From contig JAJFJE010000170.1 in assembly GCA_021774355.1 (NCBI GenBank), positions 1 to 12,150 on the forward strand: DNA of 12,150 bases, read 5' to 3'. The notes beneath the pieces were generated by a model, which worked only from the letters and a program-made list of their open reading frames with translations, was not told where the DNA came from and did not search any database. This DNA comes from Alphaproteobacteria bacterium. GTDB taxonomy: Bacteria; Pseudomonadota; Alphaproteobacteria; Zavarziniales; Zavarziniaceae. Below, piece by piece: positions 1 through 6,006 of the stretch (within the stretch, counting starts at the first letter, position 1; each line of letters starts with the position of its first letter). A program made the position numbers and the translations under genes.

Positions 1-474
1 CAGCGGATAGTTCCAGGGCGCGATCGAGGCCACCACCCCGACCGGGTCCCGGCGGACCATCGAGGTATGACCGGCGATATATTCGCCGGCCGCGCTGGCC
101 GGCAGCACCCGCACCGCACCGGCAAAGAAGCGGAAGCAATCGACAATGGCGGGAATCTCGTCGGCCAGCACGGCATGAAAGGGCTTGCCGCAATTCAGCG
201 CCTCGGCCCGGGCCAGGGCCTCGCCCTCGGCCTCGATCCGGTCGGCCAGGGCAAACAGGGCGCGGGAGCGTTCGGCCGGGGTGGTGCGCGACCATTGAGG
301 GAAGGCCGCGGTTGCCGCGCCGACCGCGGCATCGACCTGGGCGGCGGTCGCTTCGGGCAGTTTCAGCAGGCTGGCACCGGTCCGCGGATTATAGATCGTC
401 TCCTCCATGCCGCTGCCCTTGGTCAGGCGGGCACCGATCAGCATATCCGTGGCGAATACATGCGCTTCGGCCAT
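1..474 (-). CDS. patD: gamma-aminobutyraldehyde dehydrogenase, N-terminal part (cut by window edge)
   Basis: NAD-dependent oxidation of 4-aminobutanal (from putrescine deamination) to GABA, in the cytoplasm. 158 residues are visible, and the C-terminal two thirds, with the catalytic Cys and Glu, lie outside the window. The protein starts MAEAHVFATDMLIGARL. Visible aldehyde dehydrogenase features are YNPRTG near residue 27, the stretch NCGKPFHAVLADEIPAIVDC, EYIAGHTSMVRRDPVGVV, and the conserved SIAPWNYPL at the truncated end. From memory these match E. coli PatD (YdcW) almost word for word (NCGKP, DEIPAIVD, GEYLEGHTSMIRRDP), which is more specific than the generic family. The ATG at 474 follows an AGGAG ribosome site, 12 bases after the upstream permease stop, so it is the last visible gene of the ydcSTUV-like operon. 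Its place behind a polyamine importer supports the substrate. A related omega-aminoaldehyde substrate cannot be excluded. Confidence 0.88.
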   Translation of the reverse strand, partial: MAEAHVFATDMLIGARLTKGSGMEETIYNPRTGASLLKLPEATAAQVDAAVGAATAAFPQWSRTTPAERSRALFALADRIEAEGEALARAEALNCGKPFHAVLADEIPAIVDCFRFFAGAVRVLPASAAGEYIAGHTSMVRRDPVGVVASIAPWNYPL

Positions 475-486
475 GAAGCTCTCCTG

Positions 487-1302
487 TCATTTGCCGCTGC
501 CGGCACCGTCGGTGGTGCCGTCGCGGCTGAGATAATAGGCCGCCAGAATGGGCAGGAAGGTGACGGCGATGACGATCACCGCCACGACATTGGTCACCGG
601 CCGCTGGCGCGGTCGAATCAGTTCGTTCAGCATCCATATTGGCAGGGTCGATTGCTGGCCGGCAGTGAAGGTGGTGACGATCACCTCGTCGAAGGACTAG
701 GCGAAGGCCAGCATGCCGCCGGCCAGCAGGGCCGTCCCGATATTGGGCAGAACAACGAACCGGAAAGTCTGGAAGGCATCGGCGCCCAGATCCATCGAGG
801 CTTCGACCAGACTGGGCGAGAGGCGGCGGAAACGGGCCACCGCATTGTTGTAGACGACGACGATGCAGAAGGTGGCATGGCCCAGCACGATGGTCCACAG
901 GCTGAATGGCAGGTCCGCCAGGTTGAAGGCCGAGCGCAGGGCGATGCCGGTGACGATGCCCGGCAGGGCGAGCGGCAGGATGACCATCAGGGACAGCGCC
1001 TCGCGGCCGAAAAAGCGCCGGCGGGCCAGCGCGGCGGCGATCAGGGTGCCCAGCACCATGGCGAGAACGGTCGAGATCACGGCCACCCGCAGCGACAGGC
1101 CGAGGGCCGCCCAGATGTCGGGCCGGTCCCACACGGCGGCGAACCAGTGCAGGGTCAGCCCGGGCGGCGGGAACTGGTTGCTCTTCTCTTCGGTGGTGAA
1201 GGCATAGAGCAGGACGATGGCCAGCGGCAGGTGGAGGAACACCAGTCCGCCGAGCGCCGCTGCCTTGAGCAGGCGGGGCGTGCGCTGCCGTTCAGAGCGC
1301 AT
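487..1302 (-). pseudogene. ydcV: polyamine ABC transporter permease YdcV-like, interrupted by in-frame amber stop
   Basis: Second inner-membrane permease of the importer. The ATG at 1302 overlaps the end of the ydcU-like gene by 11 bases. Residues 1-201 contain hydrophobic segments at about 15-35, 68-92, 103-122 and 135-152, then the permease EAA loop that contacts the ATPase (EASMDLGADAFQTF, from 168). Reading then meets TAG at 697-699, after MLAFA. The same frame continues without another stop or shift for 69 residues (SFDEVIVTTFTAGQQ..., then a last membrane segment around VTNVVAVIVIAVTFLPILAA) to TGA at 487-489. E. coli YdcV (264 residues) reads MLAFALSFDEIIVTTFTAG at this point, so the TAG replaces a leucine, and TTG to TAG is one base. 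Without the tail the protein lacks its final membrane helix and is probably inactive. A sequencing error or amber suppression would restore it. Confidence 0.87.
697..699 (-). other. in-frame amber codon within ydcV-like permease
   Basis: On the minus strand the codons read GCC TAG TCC, between LAFA and SFDEV. In homologues recalled from memory this codon is a conserved leucine. Coding sequence resumes at once in the same frame with well-conserved residues, so this is a single point change, not a gene boundary. Confidence 0.9.
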
Positions 1303-2233
1303 CGAAGGCTCCCAGCCGCCTGGCGCCCCACAGGTAAAGCGCCATGATCGCGATCGGCACCAGGGTGAAGGCGGCGGCCAGGGGGACATTGCCGGCGGTG
1401 CCCTGATGGATCAGCACCGCCTGCCCGATATAGAGCGCCGAGCCGCCGACGATCTGCGGCACGATGTAATCGCCCAGGGTCAGGGAGAAAGTAAAGATCG
1501 AGCCGGCCGCCAGGCCCGGCAGGGCGAGCGGCAGGACGATATCGCGAAAACACTGGCCCGGGGCGGCGCCAAGGTCTCCAGCCGCTTCGATCAGGCTGCC
1601 CGGCACCCGTTCCAGCGCCGCCTGGACCGGCAGGATCATGAAGGGCAGCCAGACATAGGTGAAGGTCAGGAAGGTCCCGATATAGCTGGTCGACAGGGAC
1701 GGGCCGCCGATCACCGGCACGGCCAGCAGGCCGTCCAGCAGGTCCTGGGTGGCGGTCGCCGCGGCCAGCCAGGAGACGATGCCTTCCTTGGCGAGCAACA
1801 GCTTCCAGGCATAGACCTTGACCAGGTAGCTCGACCACAGGGGCATCATGACCAGCAGGTAGAATGCCGCCTTGACCCGGCCCGTGGCATGCCGGGCGGC
1901 GTAATAGGCGATCGGAAAGGCCAGGATCAGGTCGGCCGCGGTGACCGCCGCCGCCATCCCGACACTGCGCAGGATGATGTCGAAATTGGCCGGCTGGAAC
2001 AGTTCGGCCAGGGTGGCAAGGGTCGGCCGGTAGACCACCACGCCGGAAAACGGGTCGACGGCGAACAGGCTCTGGACCAGCAGCGCCGCAAGGCTGGCCA
2101 GGTAGACCAGCCCCAGCCACAGCACGGGCGGTGCCAGCAGCAGGCCCAGCAGGACCGCCGGGCGCCGATAGAGCAGGTCGGACAGGCGCCGCAGGGGCCC
2201 GGCGCCAGCCGGTGGGGCGGCCGCCAGGGTCAC
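1292..2233 (-). CDS. ydcU: polyamine ABC transporter permease YdcU-like
   Basis: First inner-membrane permease of the ABC importer. It forms the translocation path with the ydcV-like partner. I chose the GTG at 2233 because it overlaps the ydcT-like stop as GTGA, the usual coupling arrangement, and gives 313 residues, the length I recall for E. coli YdcU. An in-frame GTG at 2251 would add six residues. Hydrophobic segments lie at about 26-55, 90-112, 123-140, 187-205, 245-262 and 285-305. The cytoplasmic EAA loop reads EAAGDLGAAPGQCFRDIVLP at about 216-235, followed by a Gly-rich turn typical of the PotB/PotC family (LTLGDYIVPQIVGG). The gene is intact, unlike its downstream partner. It belongs to the spermidine/putrescine branch, and orthology to ydcU rests on the operon order. 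Confidence 0.88.
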   Translation of the reverse strand: MTLAAAPPAGAGPLRRLSDLLYRRPAVLLGLLLAPPVLWLGLVYLASLAALLVQSLFAVDPFSGVVVYRPTLATLAELFQPANFDIILRSVGMAAAVTAADLILAFPIAYYAARHATGRVKAAFYLLVMMPLWSSYLVKVYAWKLLLAKEGIVSWLAAATATQDLLDGLLAVPVIGGPSLSTSYIGTFLTFTYVWLPFMILPVQAALERVPGSLIEAAGDLGAAPGQCFRDIVLPLALPGLAAGSIFTFSLTLGDYIVPQIVGGSALYIGQAVLIHQGTAGNVPLAAAFTLVPIAIMALYLWGARRLGAFDAL

Positions 2234-3249
2234 GCCGGCCCCAGCGGCCACAGGGCATCCCGGGCAAAGGTCAGGGTCAGGACCATGCCCGGCGCCAGGC
2301 CTTCCGCCGCCCGGGCGGGCAGGGCCGCGGTCAGCACCAGGCGCTCGAAAGGGGCGTCCAGGGCAACGATCAGGCGCCGCGTGGCACCCTGATATTGCAG
2401 GTCGACCAGGCGCCCGACCAGGCGCGGCTGATTATAGGGGTCGTTCGCGCTGACCAGGCGGATCGCTTCCGGGCGCAGGCTGCAGGGCTGCTCCGGCGCC
2501 CCGAGCAGGGCGGCCTCGGCGGCGACCAACAGATTGGCGCCGCCGACGAAATCGGCCACGAAGGCATTGGCGGGCCGCTCGTAGATGTCGGCCGGCGCCC
2601 CCACCTGGACCAGGCGCCCATGGTCGAACACCGCCACCTGATCGGCCATGGACAGGGCCTCGCCCTGATCGTGGGTGACGAAGACAAAGGTCAGGCCCAG
2701 TTCGCGCTGCAGGCTTTTCAACTCGACCTGCATCTGCTCCCGGAGCTTCAGGTCCAGGGCGCCCAGCGGCTCGTCCAGCAGCAGGGCGCGCGGCCGGTTG
2801 ACCAGGGCCCGGGCCAGGGCGACACGCTGGCGCTGCCCCCCCGACAAAGCCGCCGGCTTGCGCCCTTCCAGGCCGTCCAAGGCGACCTGGGCCAGGGCGG
2901 CGCGGGCCGCCGCGTCCCGCGCGGCGCGGGCAACCCCCTTGACCTTGAGGCCGTAGGCGACGTTTTCCAGCACCCGCATATGGGGAAACAGGGCATAGTC
3001 CTGGAACACGGTGTTGACCGCCCGGGCATAGGGCGGCACCCCATCGACCCCTTCGCCGAAGATTTCGATGGTCCCCGCGGTGGGCTGCTCGAAGCCCGCG
3101 ATCAGGCGCAGGCAGGTGGTCTTGCCCGAGCCGGACGGGCCCAGCATGGCAAAGAATTCGCCCTCGGCGATCTCGAGATCCACCGCGTCGACCGCGCGGA
3201 CGGCGCCGAAATGGCAGGAGACACCGGCTAAGCGGATGGCCGCCGCCAT
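2230..3249 (-). CDS. ydcT: polyamine ABC transporter ATP-binding protein YdcT-like
   Basis: Cytoplasmic ATPase that powers the importer; 339 residues. Motifs in order: Walker A GPSGSGKT (37-44), Q-loop Gln83 (VFQDYALFPH), signature LSGGQRQRVALARAL (135-149), Walker B ALLLDEP (155-161), D-loop GALD, and switch His193 (FVTHDQGEAL). The stretch from about 240 to the C terminus is the regulatory TOBE-type region (SLRPEAIRLV). Family and length fit PotA/PotG/YdcT. The ATG at 3249 gives MAAAIRLAGVSCHFG, a normal start for the family, and lies 19 bases after the ydcS-like stop. Upstream in-frame starts would run into that gene. The ribosome site is weak (GGGGGCG), so translation is probably coupled to ydcS. 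Confidence 0.93.
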   Translation of the reverse strand: MAAAIRLAGVSCHFGAVRAVDAVDLEIAEGEFFAMLGPSGSGKTTCLRLIAGFEQPTAGTIEIFGEGVDGVPPYARAVNTVFQDYALFPHMRVLENVAYGLKVKGVARAARDAAARAALAQVALDGLEGRKPAALSGGQRQRVALARALVNRPRALLLDEPLGALDLKLREQMQVELKSLQRELGLTFVFVTHDQGEALSMADQVAVFDHGRLVQVGAPADIYERPANAFVADFVGGANLLVAAEAALLGAPEQPCSLRPEAIRLVSANDPYNQPRLVGRLVDLQYQGATRRLIVALDAPFERLVLTAALPARAAEGLAPGMVLTLTFARDALWPLGPA

Positions 3250-3268
3250 GGCCGGCGCCCCCGGTCGG

Positions 3269-4558
3269 TCAGCGCCCGCCCAATATCGCCACGTAGTCCG
3301 TGACCCAGCGGTAATAGGGCACACAGTCGTTCTGCGACGAACATTTGGCGGTCGGGGTGCGCCAGAAGCGGATCCGGTCGAAATTGTCCAGGCCGTTGGT
3401 GGCGCAGCCCGTGTCACCCAGCAAGGCATTGCCGGTGCAGCCCGCCAGGACCACGGGGACCGAGCCGAACCACGAGGCGAGATCGCCCTGGAGCTTGGGC
3501 TGGAGCGAATGTTCCAGCCACAGATAGGCGCATTTCGGATGGGGCGCATCGACATGCATCATGGTGGTGTCCGCCCAGCCGGTGGCGCCCTCCATCGGGA
3601 TGGTCGAGGCGATGGGCTTGTTGTCGGCCTGCATCAGATTGACCTGGAACGGCCAGGACGACGAGGCCGCAACCCCTTCATTGTTGAAGTCGTCGACCTG
3701 CACCATGGCGTCGTGCCAATAGCGCGTGACCAGCTTCTTTTGCTGGCGCAACAGGGCCAGCGCCGCCTGGTACTGGTCCTCGGTCAGTTCATAGGGATCG
3801 CGGATGCCCAGGTCCGGCTTGTGGGCCATCAGGTAGAGCGCCGCGTCCGCAATGTAGATGGGGCCGTCGAAGGCTTCGATCCGGCCCTTGTTGGACTTGC
3901 CGTCGGGCAGGATGGTCTCTTCGAACACCACCGACCACGAGGTCGGCGCCTGATCCTTGAACACCGCCGTATTATACATCAGGACGTTCGAGCCCCACTG
4001 ATAGGGCACGCCGTAATGAACCCCGTCCACGGTGTGCCAGGGCGCGTTCTGGAAGCGCGGATCGATTGCCGACCAGCTGGGAATCTTCGCCGTGTCGATG
4101 GCCTGGACACGCTTGCCGGCGACCAGGCGCAGCGAGGCGTCGCCCGAGGCGGTCACCAGGTCGAAGCCGCCTTCGTTCATCAGCGCGACCATCTCGTCCG
4201 AGGTGCCGGCGGTCTTGACCTTCACCTTGCAGCCCGTGGCCGCCTCGAAACCGGTTACCCAGTCATAGGCCGGATCGGTCTCGCCCCGCTCGATATAGCC
4301 GGGCCAGGCAACGATATCGACCTCGCCCTCGCCGCTGACGGGCGCCGGTGCCGGCGCCGCAACGGCCTCCGGTACCGGTGCCGGAGCCGCCTCCGGGGCG
4401 GCAGCGGTTTCGGCCGGAGCCGCCTCCGGGGTGGCGGCCTCCGGGGTGGCAGCCGCGGGCGCGGCGGCCTCCGGGGCACTCGGTTGCAGTTTCACGGCGA
4501 GCACGCCCAGTGCCACCACGCCGACGATGAATGCCACGACCCCCACCGTGTTTTTCAT
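3269..4558 (-). CDS. ydcS: polyamine ABC transporter substrate-binding protein YdcS-like, with tethering linker
   Basis: Periplasmic putrescine/spermidine-type binding protein; 429 residues and first gene of the operon. The ATG at 4558 follows a GGAAGGGAAG ribosome site. Residues 5-24 form one hydrophobic segment (VGVVAFIVGVVALGVLAV), then an Ala/Pro/Glu-rich linker at about 26-74, then the binding domain from about 78 (VDIVAWPGYIERGETD). Domain stretches such as TSDEMVALMNEGGFDLVTAS, LPDGKSNKGR, FDGPIYIADAALYL and EGATGWADTTMMH closely match E. coli YdcS as I recall it. Six cysteines in the binding domain suggest disulfides. The CSSQNDC pair near the C terminus looks extra relative to E. coli. 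There is no lipobox Cys and no clear signal-peptidase site straight after the hydrophobic stretch, so the protein may stay anchored by its N terminus. Confidence 0.92.
   Translation of the reverse strand: MKNTVGVVAFIVGVVALGVLAVKLQPSAPEAAAPAAATPEAATPEAAPAETAAAPEAAPAPVPEAVAAPAPAPVSGEGEVDIVAWPGYIERGETDPAYDWVTGFEAATGCKVKVKTAGTSDEMVALMNEGGFDLVTASGDASLRLVAGKRVQAIDTAKIPSWSAIDPRFQNAPWHTVDGVHYGVPYQWGSNVLMYNTAVFKDQAPTSWSVVFEETILPDGKSNKGRIEAFDGPIYIADAALYLMAHKPDLGIRDPYELTEDQYQAALALLRQQKKLVTRYWHDAMVQVDDFNNEGVAASSSWPFQVNLMQADNKPIASTIPMEGATGWADTTMMHVDAPHPKCAYLWLEHSLQPKLQGDLASWFGSVPVVLAGCTGNALLGDTGCATNGLDNFDRIRFWRTPTAKCSSQNDCVPYYRWVTDYVAILGGR
4389..4476. repeat. short GCCTCCGGGG repeats encoding the PEA linker of the YdcS-like protein
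   Basis: Four exact copies of the decamer GCCTCCGGGG (plus strand) start at 4389, 4422, 4437 and 4467. All offsets are multiples of 15, so the reading frame is kept. Each encodes PEA-type units in the low-complexity linker, which may change length by slippage. Confidence 0.75.
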
Positions 4559-4887
4559 GGTCTTCCCTTCCAGGCGAACACCGCCGATCGGCCGCAAGTA
4601 TGACGACCAATCGGATCGCTTCGCCAACGGAAAATGCGCCCGTGCCGGTCGCCGTCGCCAGCCCGCTTTCACCCCACCGGCCGGCACCCCCGGGCCGAAC
4701 ATGGGGTCATTGCCGTTCCCCGGTCCGGCCCCCCTGCCATGGCGCAGCGCAGCACGCGGGACCGTAGAGGTGGCCATGACACCGCAAGCGACCTAAACTG
4801 AGGCCGCCGCCATCGCAGAGCGCGGCCGCAGCAATGGCAAAACCCCGCCTCAGGCGGTCCACAAGGCTTGCCACGGAGCCGATAATG

Positions 4888-4914
4888 TGTCCTCATTGTG
4901 GAAATGGTAGGACA
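4888..4914. repeat. inverted repeat TGTCCT-N15-AGGACA, candidate operator
   Basis: Perfect 6-base arms at 4888-4893 and 4909-4914, with centres 21 bases apart (two helical turns), lie upstream of the leader ORF and the monooxygenase genes. The geometry suits a dimeric activator or repressor, but short arms can arise by chance. Confidence 0.35.
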
Positions 4915-4916
4915 AT

Positions 4917-4961
4917 CCGGTACGACAACTTGGTAGTATAGGGGTAGGGCGGAGGTACCGG
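4917..4961. repeat. inverted repeat CCGGTAC-N31-GTACCGG around the putative promoter
   Basis: Perfect 7-base arms at 4917-4923 and 4955-4961 bracket the AT-richer TAGTATA segment. The repeat may bind a regulator or form part of the leader RNA. No regulator gene is present in the window to link it to. Confidence 0.3.
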
Positions 4962-5018
4962 GGAAACTGAAGGTCAAAGCGTCGGCGGGGGCAACGACCC
5001 CGGCCCAGGGAGGAATAA

Positions 5019-5099
5019 ATGACGAGCACGCTGCCATCGGCGAGAACAAGCTCTGCCGATCCTGTCGGACACCTGACGGACAGAGGGCGGGCGGCATGA
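5019..5099 (+). CDS. 26-residue leader peptide, coupled to the SnoaL-like gene
   Basis: A short ORF (MTSTLPSARTSSADPVGHLT..., 26 residues) sits behind the best ribosome site of the region, GGGAGGAATAA ending directly before the ATG. Its TGA overlaps the ATG of the next gene as ATGA (5096-5099), so translation would be coupled. The peptide has no membrane segment and no run of one amino acid that would suggest attenuation. It could be a real leader, a device to open translation of the next gene, or the true N terminus of the SnoaL-like protein separated by a one-base frame difference. Confidence 0.45.
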   Translation: MTSTLPSARTSSADPVGHLTDRGRAA

Positions 5100-5992
5100 C
5101 CCCCGGTGCCTCGGAAGCGGCTGTGGGGACAGCCGCAGCATTCTTTAAACGGCTGAACGGCCGCGATCTGGCGGGGCCAGGGACTCTGGCCGCGGACGAG
5201 ACGCCGACCTCGGTGGTTCCCGCCGGCTTGTGCGGCTGCTGGGGCAGCGACGGCCGGCCCTACCTGGACGCGCTTTTCGCCGCCTTTCCGAATCTGCAGC
5301 TGGCCGTTTCGTCGATCGTCGCCGACGACCATGGCGCGGTGGTCGAGGCGGTCGCCCGGACGCCCGCAGCCGATGGCCTGGCGAATGGCCTGGCCGTGCC
5401 CCAGGCGTGGATCTTCGACCTGGCCGGCGAACAGATTTCCGGGGTGCGGGCAATCTGGTCGCGCGGCCCGCTCGAGGCGGCGGTTCCCGGTCGCCTGGAC
5501 GATGGCGACCCCAACGCCGCACAGCGTTCCGGCCAGACCGCCCCACGGTCGGCGCAGGCGCAGACGGCGCTGGACTTCCTGGCCTGCCTGGGGGCCCACG
5601 ATGTCGACGGCATGATCGACCGATGCGACGACATGGCCAGCTTCAACGACGTCGCCTTCCGCCTCCATGGGCGCCAGCGGACGTTGTCCGGCAGCGGCAA
5701 GATGCGCGGCATCGGCAAGGTGATCCTCACGGCCCTGGTCGACGCCTTTCCCGATCTGGGCTTGGCGGTGACCGGGATCACCGACGACGGGGCCGGCGCC
5801 GTCGCTGTGGAGACCATGGTGAATGGCACCCAGGCCAAGCCCTGGTGGTCGGTCCACAGTGCCGGCCGGTCTTTCGCCTCGCCCTACCTGTTCCTGTTCA
5901 AGATCGACGGCGAACAGAAAATCCAGTCGGTCACGATCTATTCCGATCGTGCCGGCCAGAACCGGCAGCTCGGCCTGACCGAGCCCGCCTGA
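5096..5992 (+). CDS. tandem SnoaL/NTF2-like didomain protein
   Basis: A 298-residue cytoplasmic protein with no signal peptide, made of two related NTF2-fold (SnoaL-like) halves at about 10-125 and 153-290, joined by a Gly/Asp/Gln-rich linker. The halves align visibly: LFAAFPNLQLAVSSIVADD (60-78) against LVDAFPDLGLAVTGITDD (214-231), each followed by a strand starting GAVV or GAVA. Such folds include polyketide cyclases, isomerases, limonene-type epoxide hydrolases and small binding proteins. I do not see the Arg/Asp pattern of limonene epoxide hydrolase, so no reaction can be assigned. The stop lies 14 bases before the monooxygenase alpha start, with a GGGAG ribosome site between, so it is co-transcribed and probably handles the monooxygenase substrate or product. 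The local ribosome site before 5096 is poor; translation likely depends on the leader ORF. Confidence 0.75.
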   Translation: MTPGASEAAVGTAAAFFKRLNGRDLAGPGTLAADETPTSVVPAGLCGCWGSDGRPYLDALFAAFPNLQLAVSSIVADDHGAVVEAVARTPAADGLANGLAVPQAWIFDLAGEQISGVRAIWSRGPLEAAVPGRLDDGDPNAAQRSGQTAPRSAQAQTALDFLACLGAHDVDGMIDRCDDMASFNDVAFRLHGRQRTLSGSGKMRGIGKVILTALVDAFPDLGLAVTGITDDGAGAVAVETMVNGTQAKPWWSVHSAGRSFASPYLFLFKIDGEQKIQSVTIYSDRAGQNRQLGLTEPA

Positions 5993-6006
5993 AGGGAGCC
6001 AGAGCC

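Larger units (their letters stand above)
4559..5018. promoter_or_regulatory. divergent intergenic region between the polyamine-transport and monooxygenase operons
   Basis: No convincing coding sequence lies between the ydcS-like start and the leader ORF. The left two thirds are GC-rich and I see nothing specific there. The stretch at about 4880-4945 is AT-richer and carries two inverted repeats (listed separately) and a TAGTAT hexamer at 4934-4939 that could serve as a -10 box for the plus-strand operon. No good -35 sits at 17 bases. I found no sigma-54 (GG-N10-GC) site. Both operons must be driven from here, but exact promoters cannot be assigned by eye. Confidence 0.45.

Noticed and set aside
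67..1347. Long plus-strand open frame (426 codons) opposite the permease and patD genes
   Set aside because: Antisense to genes with clear homology. Its product is low-complexity, rich in Gly, Gln, Arg and His, as expected from the opposite strand of GC-rich coding DNA.
1217..4603. Three more long plus-strand frames (1217-2392, 2131-3231, 3068-4603)
   Set aside because: Antisense shadows of the ydcU-, ydcT- and ydcS-like genes, with no recognisable domain.
4862..4882. Possible sigma-54 promoter (TGGCAAGCCTTGT on the minus strand)
   Set aside because: The spacing between the GG and GC elements is wrong and the -12 GC is missing.
4669..5097. Minus-strand frame (142 codons) in the divergent intergenic region
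   Set aside because: No ribosome site and no domain; it is Arg/Pro/Cys-rich and covers the likely promoter and leader of the plus-strand operon.
5230..6006. In-frame extension of the alpha subunit to an ATG at 5230
   Set aside because: It would overlap the SnoaL-like gene in another frame. The translated extension is Arg/Gly-rich, and the alpha homologues begin at the ATG at 6007, which has a ribosome site.
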